Shown: positions 8,324 through 15,916 of the stretch, in pieces
Numbering within the stretch: position 1 is the stretch's first letter
Layout of the letters: every line of letters starts with the position of its first letter
Assembly: GCA_946887025.1 (NCBI GenBank)
Contig: CAMPJY010000025.1
Coordinates: 1-21,146, forward strand
Length of the DNA: 21,146 nt
From: an uncultured Salinimicrobium sp.
GTDB lineage: Bacteria; Bacteroidota; Bacteroidia; Flavobacteriales; Flavobacteriaceae
Direction of reading: 5' to 3'
Translations under genes and position numbers: made by a program
Notes under the pieces: model-generated
Told to the model about the DNA's origin: nothing
What the model saw: only the letters and a program-made list of their open reading frames with translations
Database searches by the model: none

Positions 8324-8355
8324 ATTAGCTTTTGATTGAAAAATTGAGAGCTAAT
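8324..8355 (+). promoter_or_regulatory. Inverted repeat in the leader of the CBS-like gene
   Basis: ATTAGCT (8324-8330) and AGCTAAT (8349-8355) form a 7-bp perfect inverted repeat, with a short inner ATT/AAT pairing. It ends 20 bp before the start codon. No T run follows, so it is more likely an operator or leader structure than a terminator. Confidence 0.4.
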
Positions 8356-8375
8356 GATGTAAATAACTTCAATTT

Positions 8376-9413
8376 ATGAGAGAAGATTTACAGGTTTACG
8401 ACAATGTATTACAGTTAATCGGTAATACTCCCCTTATCCACCTTGACAGGATTACAAAAGATTTCAAAGGACAATATTTCGCGAAAGTGGAAGCTTTCAA
8501 TCCCGGTCATTCTACCAAAGACCGGATTGCCCTGCATATTATTGAGGAGGCTGAGAAGAAAGGGATTTTAAAACCAGGAAGCACCATTATAGAGACCACC
8601 TCAGGTAATACTGGGTTTAGTATTGCAATGGTGAGCATAATAAAAGGATACGAATGTATCCTGGCAGTAAGCTCCAAGTCCTCCAAGGACAAGATCGATA
8701 TGCTGCGTGCCATGGGAGCCAAGGTATATGTATGCCCGGCCAATGTCTCTGCCGATGATTCCAGGTCCTATTACCAGGTTGCCAAAAGAATCCATGAAGA
8801 AACCAAGGGTTCAGTTTATATCAATCAGTACTTTAATGAGCTGAATATTGACGCTCATTACCGTACCACAGGTCCCGAAATATGGAACCAGACGGAGGGA
8901 AAGATCACTCACCTTGTTGCCTGCTCCGGAACGGGAGGAACTATTTCAGGTACGGCTAAGTTTCTGAAAGAGAAAAATCCCAACATCAGAATTCTTGGAG
9001 TTGATGCCTATGGTTCAGTTCTTAAGAAATATCACGAAACGGGAGAATTTGATGCGGAGGAGATCTATCCTTATCGAATTGAAGGACTAGGCAAAAACCT
9101 TATTCCTACTGCTACGGATTTTGATGTTATCGACAAATTTGTAAAAGTCTCGGACGAAGAAAGTGCCCATATGGCGAGAACCATAGCTAAAACTGAAGGA
9201 TTGTTCGTGGGCTATACCAGCGGAGCTGCCACTCAGGGAGTAAAACAATTGGCTGAAGAAGGCGAATTTGACGAGAATTCCAAAGTAGTTATTATTTTTC
9301 CTGACCATGGTTCCCGATATATGAGCAAGGTGTTCAGCGATGAGTGGATGAATGAACAGGGCTTCTTTGACAGCAAGACTGAAAGCACCCACAGGATAGA
9401 ATTTATCAGATAG
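8376..9413 (+). CDS. Cystathionine beta-synthase-like PLP enzyme; possible cysteate synthase (CapA)
   Basis: This fold-type II PLP enzyme does beta-replacement on serine or a serine ester. In its 345 residues the PLP lysine is Lys48 in NPGHSTKDR, the substrate loop is TTSGNTG at 74-80, and the PLP phosphate loop is SGTGGT at 184-189. The C-terminal [16 protein letters not shown] resembles cystathionine beta-synthase more than cysteine synthase. There is no N-terminal heme segment and no C-terminal CBS domain pair. Known products in this group are cystathionine, cysteine and, in capnine-producing Bacteroidetes, cysteate made from O-phosphoserine and sulfite by CapA. A CapB-like acyltransferase at 14588 makes CapA plausible, but sequence alone cannot fix the substrate. 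It has its own promoter box and ends in a strong terminator. Confidence 0.85.
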   Translation: MREDLQVYDNVLQLIGNTPLIHLDRITKDFKGQYFAKVEAFNPGHSTKDRIALHIIEEAEKKGILKPGSTIIETTSGNTGFSIAMVSIIKGYECILAVSSKSSKDKIDMLRAMGAKVYVCPANVSADDSRSYYQVAKRIHEETKGSVYINQYFNELNIDAHYRTTGPEIWNQTEGKITHLVACSGTGGTISGTAKFLKEKNPNIRILGVDAYGSVLKKYHETGEFDAEEIYPYRIEGLGKNLIPTATDFDVIDKFVKVSDEESAHMARTIAKTEGLFVGYTSGAATQGVKQLAEEGEFDENSKVVIIFPDHGSRYMSKVFSDEWMNEQGFFDSKTESTHRIEFIR

Positions 9414-9437
9414 AAATCCGACACGATTTTCGACAAT

Positions 9438-9473
9438 AAAAAAACCAGGTAAAGAACATTACCTGGTTTTTTT
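9438..9473. terminator. Strong bidirectional terminator
   Basis: A 15-bp perfect stem pairs 9438-9452 (A run then CCAGGTAA) with 9459-9473 (TTACCTGG then T run), around a 6-nt loop. It lies between two convergent genes and can stop transcription from both sides. Confidence 0.93.
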
Positions 9474-9518
9474 ATCTACAGACCTAAAAGATCTTCCTGG
9501 ATAGCCTGAACCTCCTAT

Positions 9519-9914
9519 TTACAATTTAGGATCAACGGTATTAAAGACCTTGGTCTTGAATTCCCTGATTTTTGCGGAATGCTTTTCCAGAAGAACCCTG
9601 AAGTTTTCGTGATCATTCAGATAGAAATTATCGCATTCCAAATCCTCGCATTCGCGGTAAGATTCAAGGTTATTCCTGTACCTGTGAACACTGTCGAGTA
9701 TTTCCCTGTTTGCTACTTTCATGGTAGGGATCAGTACTAAAACAGCAGTTGAACTTTCGGTATTTCTGAAAATGTCGGAGGTAAGTAATCGACCGTAAAA
9801 GTCGAGTTCCTCTTCAAAAAAGCTCAGTCTCGAGATCCAGTGTTTATACTCCACATTCAGTTTGTGCTGATTGATCTCGTGAACAGATAAATGGGAGGGG
9901 ATTGAGGTAGCCAT
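9519..9914 (-). CDS. Conserved-looking small helical protein of unknown function
   Basis: I do not recognise this 131-residue protein. It is rich in Glu, Lys, His and aromatic residues and looks almost wholly helical. A first helix is at about 12-45 (KLNVEYKHWISRLSFFEEEL), a second at about 55-88 (TAVLVLIPTMKVANREILDS) and a third at about 103-124. It has no signal peptide and no transmembrane segment. The start is only 2 bp after the stop of the Rnk-like gene, so the two are almost certainly one operon, and a link to transcription or nucleotide stress is possible but unproven. Its mRNA ends at the strong terminator shared with the CBS-like gene. The three-helix pattern with histidines and acids might suggest a metal-binding or hemerythrin-like bundle, but no such motif is clear. 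Confidence 0.75.
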   Translation of the reverse strand: MATSIPSHLSVHEINQHKLNVEYKHWISRLSFFEEELDFYGRLLTSDIFRNTESSTAVLVLIPTMKVANREILDSVHRYRNNLESYRECEDLECDNFYLNDHENFRVLLEKHSAKIREFKTKVFNTVDPKL

Positions 9915-9916
9915 GT

Positions 9917-10339
9917 TTATACTTTTTTAGGTGCAGGGTTTTTTTCTTTCAAAGGTGTTTCCACGCTAAGGATCTTAATTTTTTTCTCTCCTCCTGGGAA
10001 ATGCCAGGTAATTTCGTCTCCAGTGGAATATCCGATCAAAGCTGAGCCTAAGGGCGCCAGAATGGAGACCTTTCCAATGGTCACGTTGCTTTCTTCAGGT
10101 TTAACCAACTGGTATTTCTTTATTGTGCCGTCGAAACCTTCTATTTCAACCAGGGAATTGAAACGAATGACATCTTCGGGGAATTCTTCCCCGGAAACAA
10201 CCTGTGCCGTTTCCAGTTCCTTTGCCAGCTTGATCATGGAACCTTTGTAGGATTCATCTTTAGCATACTGGATGGAACGAAGCAGACTCTCAAGTAATTG
10301 AAATTCTTTTGTCTCCAAAATCAGGGAACCGTACTTCAT
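9917..10339 (-). CDS. GreA/GreB C-terminal domain protein, Rnk-like
   Basis: This 140-residue protein has a short helical N-terminus (about 1-45) in place of the Gre coiled coil, followed by the GreA/GreB C-terminal FKBP-like domain (about 46-130). The segment AQVVSGEEFPEDVIRFNS and the closing APLGSALIGYSTGDEITWHF align by eye with E. coli Rnk, an RNA polymerase-binding protein whose short N-terminus cannot reach the catalytic centre. It is thus probably a modulator of RNA polymerase rather than a cleavage factor. The basic, proline-containing tail (KEKNPAPKKV) is extra. It is 2 bp upstream of the unknown helical gene. Its promoter is not obvious; it starts just after the gdhA terminator. 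Confidence 0.87.
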   Translation of the reverse strand: MKYGSLILETKEFQLLESLLRSIQYAKDESYKGSMIKLAKELETAQVVSGEEFPEDVIRFNSLVEIEGFDGTIKKYQLVKPEESNVTIGKVSILAPLGSALIGYSTGDEITWHFPGGEKKIKILSVETPLKEKNPAPKKV

Positions 10340-10353
10340 GATCTGAATTATTT

Positions 10354-10414
10354 AAAAAGAAACCCCCGGGAACTTCTTCTCGAAGCTGATATGCTTCTAA
10401 AAATTACCGGGGGT
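10354..10414 (-). terminator. gdhA terminator with nested hairpin
   Basis: ACCCCCGG (10362-10369) pairs perfectly with CCGGGGGT (10407-10414). On the minus strand the stem is followed by TTCTTTTT. The large loop holds a second hairpin, GAAGC (10382-10386) with GCTTC (10393-10397). It lies between the gdhA stop and the start of the Rnk-like gene. Confidence 0.7.
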
Positions 10415-10426
10415 CCTAAATTGTTA

Positions 10427-11704
10427 TTATGGGAAAATACCCCTTTGTACATACGCCATTTCGATTCGGGAAATAGCTATAATATAAGCAGCAGTTCTCC
10501 AGTCAGTCTGACGGTCTTTTGCAGTTGCTTCTACTTTTCTGTATACTTCAGTAAGTTTTTTCTCCAGTTTGGCCATCACTTCATCAAGCTGCCACAGCTC
10601 TCCATTTCTGTTCTGCAGCCATTCGAAATAACTACCGATAACTCCTCCTGAATTACACATGATATCAGGGATGATAAGAATACCTCTGTCCAAAAGAATG
10701 CTCTCCCCAACGCTGTCAGTGGGTCCGTTGGCACCTTCAGCTACTATACTTGCTTTGATCTGTGCAGCATTCTTCTCAGTGATCTGGTTTCCAAGAGCTG
10801 CAGGGATACAGATGTCACATTCAAGTCCAAAGAATTCATTGCTGTCGATTTCCAAAGCGTTTGCGAAATTGGCGACAGTTCCTTTGGTTGTCTGGGTATG
10901 ATTGAAAAGATCGTCTACATTTATCCCGTTAGGGTTGTGAAGTGTGGCGAAAGCATCCTGAACACCAACTAAGAGTGCGCCTTCATCCTGAAGGAATCTG
11001 GCAGCCCAGTATCCCACGTTTCCGAAACCTTGTACGATGAATTTCTTTCCACCTAAGGTTTCCCCTTTACTTTCCACGGCAAGTTTAATGGTCAGGTATA
11101 CTCCGAACCCGGTTGCTCTGTCACGTCCTTCCAGACCTCCTGAGCCTACGGGTTTTCCTGTAACCACATGCTGGTTTTTGGAACGTTCAGAAGGAGCTTT
11201 GGTCGACATGTAAGTGTCGGAGATCCAAGCCATGGTCTGGGCGTTGGTATTCACATCGGGAGCTGGAATATCGTGCTCTGGTCCGATGTTTTCACCTAAA
11301 GCGTAGGTGAACCTACGGGTGATCCTTTCAAGTTCAGTAACTGAATATTTTGAAGGGTCGATCTGGATTCCTCCTTTTGCTCCTCCGTAAGGCAATCCGG
11401 CAAGGGAAGTTTTCCAGGTCATCCACATAGCCAGGGCTTTTGCAGCATCCACGTCAACTGTAGGGTGGTATCTTAATCCACCTTTGTATGGGCCCAGGGC
11501 ATTGTTGTGCTGTACACGGTATCCGGTGAAGATCTCTACTTCCCCGTTATCCATTTTCACCGGAAAGTGGATTATGATCTCGTTGTTAGTGATGGAAAGG
11601 ATCTTCCTGATGTTTGGGTTAAGACCGATAAGATCTGCGGTGTGATTAAACTGGTGGAGTACGTTTTCGTACATCCCTTTTTTTTGTTTTTCTGTTGCTA
11701 TCAT
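10427..11704 (-). CDS. gdhA: Glutamate dehydrogenase
   Basis: This cytoplasmic enzyme interconverts glutamate and 2-oxoglutarate plus ammonium. The 425-residue length fits the small hexameric type. Substrate residues include Lys74 in GPYKGGLRYHP, Lys98, the catalytic Lys110 in PYGGAKGGI and Asp150 in PAPDVNT. The dinucleotide fold carries GFGNVG at 226-231. Asp250, at the end of the next strand (VGVQDAFATL), suggests NAD+ rather than NADP+ preference, by general Rossmann-fold rules. An excellent sigma-54 promoter lies 129 bp upstream of the ATG and no TAnnTTTG box was found, so transcription is probably sigma-54 dependent. The two-component regulator encoded just upstream in the same direction is the likely activator. 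Confidence 0.96.
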   Translation of the reverse strand: MIATEKQKKGMYENVLHQFNHTADLIGLNPNIRKILSITNNEIIIHFPVKMDNGEVEIFTGYRVQHNNALGPYKGGLRYHPTVDVDAAKALAMWMTWKTSLAGLPYGGAKGGIQIDPSKYSVTELERITRRFTYALGENIGPEHDIPAPDVNTNAQTMAWISDTYMSTKAPSERSKNQHVVTGKPVGSGGLEGRDRATGFGVYLTIKLAVESKGETLGGKKFIVQGFGNVGYWAARFLQDEGALLVGVQDAFATLHNPNGINVDDLFNHTQTTKGTVANFANALEIDSNEFFGLECDICIPAALGNQITEKNAAQIKASIVAEGANGPTDSVGESILLDRGILIIPDIMCNSGGVIGSYFEWLQNRNGELWQLDEVMAKLEKKLTEVYRKVEATAKDRQTDWRTAAYIIAISRIEMAYVQRGIFP

Positions 11705-11832
11705 TTTTTTATTGATAATGTTCTCTTTTATTTCAACTTTCGGTACAGCTTTTAATTTTTCAGCGTCAGTTGTCGCAAACCATTTCGCAAAGCACCCAAT
11801 AATAAAAGTTCTTTTATGATGACAGCTGTTTA

Positions 11833-11849
11833 AGCAAACTGTGTGCCAA
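11833..11849 (-). promoter_or_regulatory. Sigma-54 (-24/-12) promoter of gdhA
   Basis: The minus strand reads TTGGCAC-ACAGT-TTGCT, matching the consensus YTGGCAC-N5-TTGCW at every defined position. The invariant GG (11847-11846) and GC (11835-11834) are separated by exactly 10 bp. Transcription would start near 11822, giving a leader of about 118 nt before gdhA. Confidence 0.85.
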
Positions 11850-11892
11850 TGAAATTAGGGAAAATGGAATTTATGTAGGATGCTGATATGCC

Positions 11893-11954
11893 GAGGATTA
11901 AGGGAGGGTGGTCGATCCTCTAAATGGTAGGAGGGCGGGGAGTTTCGCCCCGCC
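11893..11954. promoter_or_regulatory. Two inverted repeats upstream of the sigma-54 promoter, candidate activator sites
   Basis: GAGGAT (11893-11898) pairs with ATCCTC (11915-11920), and GGCGGGG (11934-11940) pairs with CCCCGCC (11948-11954). Their centres are about 84 and 122 bp upstream of the predicted gdhA start, the usual distance for enhancer-binding proteins. The GC-rich repeat could instead help end the regulator mRNA, but no T run follows it on the minus strand. Confidence 0.4.
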
Positions 11955-11976
11955 TGAGGAAAATCTCTCCGCTGAC

Positions 11977-13308
11977 TTATTTTAATTTCTGCCGCAGGGT
12001 TTTCCGATCGATCTTCAGGATCTCTGCTGCTCTTGTTTTATTATTATTTACTGTGGCCAAAACCTTTAATATGTGTCTGCGCTCAACTTCTTCCAGGCTT
12101 TCACTTGAAATCTCTTCATCTTCGGTAGGGAGGGGAGCTTTTAAATAATCGGGGAGGTTCTCCACCTCGATCAGGGTTTCGCTCATAATCACCGATCGCT
12201 GGATAACATTTTCCAATTCCCTGATATTCCCGGGCCAGGAATGCCGCATAAGAAGCTGCAGGGCGGGCTCGGCTATGCTTATCTGATTTTTCTGGAATTC
12301 GGTGCCGTATTTCTTTAGAAATGTATTTACAATCGCAGGGATATCTTCCTTGCGGTCTCTCAAGGGGGGATTAAGGATATTCACGACATTCAGACGGTAA
12401 TAGAGATCTTCTCTAAAAGCTCCTGTACGTACCATTTGATGCAGGTTGCTGTTCGTCGCTGCTATTACCCGAACATTGATTTTCTCAGACTGCTGCGCCC
12501 CAATCTTTGTAACCTCCTTTTCCTGTAGCACCCTTAGGAGACGGGTCTGCACAGTTTGGGGGGCGTTACCTATTTCGTCCAGAAATATGGTTCCCCCATT
12601 GGCAGCCTGAAAGAAACCGTCCCTTGTTTCAGCGGCTCCCGTAAAGGAACCTTTTACAAAACCGAAGAGTTCAGCTTCCAATAGATTTTCAGGGATCGCG
12701 CCACAATTGACAGCTATAAAGGGATTCTTGGCAAATGCCCCTTTGTAATGTATGGCCCGGGCAACAAGTTCTTTTCCCGTTCCGCTTTCCCCTTGTAGCA
12801 GGACTGTCGCCCTGTTGTTTTTGACTCTTTCGATAATATCTATTACCTCAAGGACTTCGTCAGACTGGCCGATAATCCCGGCATAGGAGGTACTTTTTAG
12901 ATCTTTTATACTGACCCTGGGATTTACCTGCCCAATTATCCTGCTGTTCTGAAGGGACTTCTCAACCGCTTTTTTTAGTTCCTCATTGGTAAAAGGTTTA
13001 ACCAGATAGTCAATGGCGCCCGATTTCACGGCGTCCACTGCTCCTGCTATTGATGGGAAACCGGTAATTACTAGTTTGGGCAGGTCAGGAAAATGTTCAG
13101 ATGCGTATTTTACCAGTTCCATGCCGTTGATCTTGGGCATCTGCAGATCGGTGATCAACAGGTCTACCGTTGAAGATTTTAAAATTTCAATGGCTTCAAG
13201 AACCGAGGAAGCTTTATAAATATGGAAATTCATCGAGGCCAGTTGCCGCTGCAGTACCTCGAGCATATCAAAATTGTCGTCGACAATGAGGATGTTCTCC
13301 TTTTTCAT
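11977..13308 (-). CDS. Sigma-54-dependent response regulator (NtrC-like)
   Basis: This 443-residue bacterial enhancer-binding protein has three domains. The receiver (1-120) has Asp10/Asp11, the phospho-acceptor Asp54 (ITDLQMP), Thr82 and Lys104. The AAA+ domain (about 145-380) has Walker A GESGTGKE at 173-180, Walker B IFLDEIGN at 241-248 and the arginine region FREDLYYRL at 298-306. The C-terminal Fis-type HTH is at about 406-443. The sigma-54 contact loop reads GSFTGA (220-225) instead of the usual GAFTGA. Its start overlaps the kinase stop by one base (TGATG), so the two are co-translated. The next gene downstream is gdhA with a sigma-54 promoter, its probable target. Confidence 0.95.
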   Translation of the reverse strand: MKKENILIVDDNFDMLEVLQRQLASMNFHIYKASSVLEAIEILKSSTVDLLITDLQMPKINGMELVKYASEHFPDLPKLVITGFPSIAGAVDAVKSGAIDYLVKPFTNEELKKAVEKSLQNSRIIGQVNPRVSIKDLKSTSYAGIIGQSDEVLEVIDIIERVKNNRATVLLQGESGTGKELVARAIHYKGAFAKNPFIAVNCGAIPENLLEAELFGFVKGSFTGAAETRDGFFQAANGGTIFLDEIGNAPQTVQTRLLRVLQEKEVTKIGAQQSEKINVRVIAATNSNLHQMVRTGAFREDLYYRLNVVNILNPPLRDRKEDIPAIVNTFLKKYGTEFQKNQISIAEPALQLLMRHSWPGNIRELENVIQRSVIMSETLIEVENLPDYLKAPLPTEDEEISSESLEEVERRHILKVLATVNNNKTRAAEILKIDRKTLRQKLK

Positions 13309-14405
13309 CAGTTTGTTTTTAATGGCAGGATGATCTGAAAGACGGTTCCTTTAGGTTTATTGTCAAAACATTTTATTTCGCCTCTGTGCCCTTTTATGAT
13401 TCCATGTACTACACTCAGCCCCAGGCCTGAACCTTCTCCCAGGGGTTTGGTGGAGAAAAAAGGTTCGAATATTTTGGATTTATTCTCATCAGGGATACCG
13501 GGTCCTTCGTCTGAGATCTCCAGATAAGCATTCTCCCCGTTCTTGTACATTTTTATCTGAATGGTACTATGGGCCGGGGAGACATAAATTGCATTGATCA
13601 GAATATTAAACAGCACCTGGGTAAGCTGAATGGAATCAAACTGGAATTTTATATCCTCATCTTCCCCTGTGAGTACATAATCGATCTCGGCTTTTTTAAA
13701 GGATGGGCCCAACAACTTCAATGCTTCGGAAATAATAGGTGGGAAGAGTTTGCTTTCCATCTGCTGCGGCATTTCGCAGGCGAAGAACATCAGTTTTTTT
13801 ACGACTTCCCTTGAAAATATCGCTGCATCTATAATCTTCTTAGAATCCTCTTTTATCTGCTCCACCCGGGTTTTTTCAGCAATAAGTTCTGCAAATCCAA
13901 GGATATTTCCCAGCGGGGTATTGAGTTCATGGGCGATCCCTGCGGTTATTTCCCCCAGAATGGTAAGACGGTCGTTTCTTTCGATACTTCTTTGAAGAAG
14001 TTCCTCTTTTTCTTTGTTTCTTTTTTTCTCAACAAGTAGTCCGATCTCGTGAGCAGCCTTTTCCAACAGCCTTGCCTCTTCATCCATGAAGTGGCGGTGA
14101 TTGAATCGGGGAGAAGGGTAGTGGACCTTCAGGCTCCCCACTTTATTACCGAATACATTTATTTCACTTTCCTGGTAAACAGAAGGCTCGGGAATATCAG
14201 CAGCTGCGATATCCATATCTTCCAGAACGAGTTCCACAGCAGCTTCCTCGGCAAACCTCCAGGCTTTTCTTAAACTGAGGCAGATCTGTGAAAGCACGTT
14301 TTCAAGTTCGAGGTCAGGATTCCCCACCAGGGTAGAGATTTCGTACAGGCACGTCAGCTCCTTGATCCTTTCTTTTAATTTTTCCTCCGTACTAATTAAC
14401 AACAT
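13308..14405 (-). CDS. Cytoplasmic sensor histidine kinase (NtrB-like)
   Basis: This is a 365-residue kinase with no signal peptide or membrane segment. Residues 1-130 form a GAF-like sensory part that starts with a coiled coil (EEKLKERIKELTCLYEI). The dimerisation/phospho-acceptor domain holds His159 in GEITAGIAHELNTPLGNILG. The ATPase domain has an N box at 267-272 (NILINA), DEGPGIP at 299-305, FEPFFSTK at 313-320 and GEGSGLGLS at 323-331. It is followed by the sigma-54 response regulator with a one-base overlap. A soluble sensor implies an intracellular signal, plausibly nitrogen or carbon status given the gdhA neighbour, but the ligand cannot be read from the sequence. Confidence 0.93.
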   Translation of the reverse strand: MLLISTEEKLKERIKELTCLYEISTLVGNPDLELENVLSQICLSLRKAWRFAEEAAVELVLEDMDIAAADIPEPSVYQESEINVFGNKVGSLKVHYPSPRFNHRHFMDEEARLLEKAAHEIGLLVEKKRNKEKEELLQRSIERNDRLTILGEITAGIAHELNTPLGNILGFAELIAEKTRVEQIKEDSKKIIDAAIFSREVVKKLMFFACEMPQQMESKLFPPIISEALKLLGPSFKKAEIDYVLTGEDEDIKFQFDSIQLTQVLFNILINAIYVSPAHSTIQIKMYKNGENAYLEISDEGPGIPDENKSKIFEPFFSTKPLGEGSGLGLSVVHGIIKGHRGEIKCFDNKPKGTVFQIILPLKTN

Positions 14406-14556
14406 CTGGTAAAGATATTTTTCTTTTTGGTCAGGGGGTAAAATTACTGAATCTTATTCTGTTAATTATTGTTGAAAGGAAGATTTAATTTCTCCAAAGG
14501 CCGTAAGTACTAGATACTTTCAGCCTATAAAAATTATGCAGTTGCCATAAATTTCT

Positions 14557-14564
14557 TATTTTTG
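14557..14564 (+). promoter_or_regulatory. -7 promoter box for the acyltransferase gene
   Basis: TATTTTTG matches TAnnTTTG perfectly, 23 bp before the ATG at 14588. A TTG at 14542-14544 is closer than the usual -33 spacing. Confidence 0.5.
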
Positions 14565-14587
14565 CCTTTAGTTAAAAAAGATATAAA

Positions 14588-15847
14588 ATGGCAGATTTAT
14601 TTGACAAAATATACAGGGACAAAGGTCCCTTGGGGAAATGGGCGGAGCAAGCAGAAGGGTATTTTGTGTTCCCTAAACTTGAAGGAACCATTTCAAATCG
14701 AATGAAATTCAGAGGTAAAGATGTCATTACCTGGAGTATCAACGATTACCTGGGATTAGCCAATCACCCGGAGGTGCGGCAAGTGGATGCTGAGGCAGCT
14801 GCCCAATACGGATCGGCATATCCAATGGGTGCGAGAATGATGAGCGGACATACGGATCTGCACGAAAAGCTTCAGGATGAACTGGCTTCCTTTGTAAATA
14901 AAGAAGCTGCTTATCTGTTGAATTTCGGATACCAGGGAATGGTCTCCACCATAGACGCACTGGTTTCCAAAAAAGATGTCATAGTCTATGATGTGGACGC
15001 CCACGCCTGTATTATTGATGGGGTGAGACTGCATTTAGGACAGCGTTTTACCTATAAGCACAATGACCTGGAGAGTATTGAAAAGAACCTGCAGCGTGCT
15101 GAAAAGATAGTAGAGCAGACCGGAGGAGGCATTCTCCTTATTTCTGAAGGAGTTTTCGGAATGAGAGGGGAGCAGGGAAGACTTAAGGAAATTGTTGCGC
15201 TGAAACAGCGTTATAACTTCAGATTCCTTGTGGATGACGCCCATGGTTTCGGTACTCTTGGAGCTACCGGTGCAGGAGCAGGAGAAGAACAGGGCGTACA
15301 GGACGAGATAGATGTGTATTTCGCAACTTTTGCAAAATCTTTGGCCAGTACAGGAGCATTTATCGCTGCGGACAAGGAGATCATCGATTACCTGAAATAC
15401 AACCTGCGTTCCCAGATGTTTGCCAAATCCCTGCAGATGCAGCTGGTAGTGGGAGCCTTGAAACGTCTTGATATGCTTAGAACCATGCCCGAGCTGAAAG
15501 AGAAGCTTTGGGAGAACGTGAATGCCTTGCAGAATGGGCTAAGGGATCACGGATTTGATATAGGAACCACTCAAAGCTGTGTCACCCCTGTTTACCTTAA
15601 AGGAAGTATCCCGGAAGCAATGGCATTGGTTAAGGACCTGAGGGAGAACCACGGGATCTTCTGTTCCATTGTAGTTTATCCCGTTATTCCAAAAGGCCTG
15701 ATCCTTCTGCGTTTAATCCCAACTGCAACGCATACTTTGGAAGATGTTGAAGAGACCCTTAAAGCCTTCTCAGCGATCCGGGAGCGTCTGGAAAATGGTA
15801 CTTATAAGAGGCTTTCCGCAGCTGTTGCAGCTGCCATGGGGCAATAA
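14588..15847 (+). CDS. Alpha-oxoamine synthase: serine palmitoyltransferase-like, possible cysteate fatty acyltransferase (CapB)
   Basis: This PLP enzyme of 419 residues condenses an amino acid with an acyl thioester. Motifs are TWSINDYLGLANHPEV at 48-63, GARMMSGHTDLHEKLQ at 81-96, the cofactor-stacking His139 in DAHACIIDG, Asp216 and His219 in LVDDAHGFG, and the PLP lysine Lys250 in TFAKSLASTGAF. The Asp-to-Lys spacing (34) equals that of Sphingomonas serine palmitoyltransferase. The N-terminus differs from flavobacterial 2-amino-3-ketobutyrate CoA ligase. Enzymes of this kind in gliding Bacteroidetes make 3-ketocapnine from cysteate (CapB/SulA) or 3-ketosphinganine from serine. The CBS-like enzyme at 8376 favours the sulfonolipid reading. 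It has its own promoter box and a terminator shared with the convergent transporter. Confidence 0.88.
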   Translation: MADLFDKIYRDKGPLGKWAEQAEGYFVFPKLEGTISNRMKFRGKDVITWSINDYLGLANHPEVRQVDAEAAAQYGSAYPMGARMMSGHTDLHEKLQDELASFVNKEAAYLLNFGYQGMVSTIDALVSKKDVIVYDVDAHACIIDGVRLHLGQRFTYKHNDLESIEKNLQRAEKIVEQTGGGILLISEGVFGMRGEQGRLKEIVALKQRYNFRFLVDDAHGFGTLGATGAGAGEEQGVQDEIDVYFATFAKSLASTGAFIAADKEIIDYLKYNLRSQMFAKSLQMQLVVGALKRLDMLRTMPELKEKLWENVNALQNGLRDHGFDIGTTQSCVTPVYLKGSIPEAMALVKDLRENHGIFCSIVVYPVIPKGLILLRLIPTATHTLEDVEETLKAFSAIRERLENGTYKRLSAAVAAAMGQ

Positions 15848-15869
15848 GAACAAAAAGATCATAAATAAT

Positions 15870-15898
15870 AAAAAATCCCCTGTTGAAGGGGATTTTTT
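15870..15898. terminator. Bidirectional intrinsic terminator
   Basis: AAAAAATCCCC (15870-15880) pairs perfectly with GGGGATTTTTT (15888-15898) around a 7-nt loop. It separates the convergent acyltransferase and NhaC-type transporter genes. Confidence 0.92.
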
Positions 15899-15916
15899 AA
15901 TTTTCGGGATGACAGG

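Noticed and set aside
11934..11954. GC-rich hairpin as a firm terminator for the response regulator
   Set aside because: No T run follows on the minus strand, and its position also suits an activator site, so it was listed as a candidate regulatory repeat instead.
14588..15847. Annotation as 2-amino-3-ketobutyrate CoA ligase (threonine degradation)
   Set aside because: The N-terminus and overall motif set look like serine palmitoyltransferase-type enzymes, and no threonine dehydrogenase gene is beside it.
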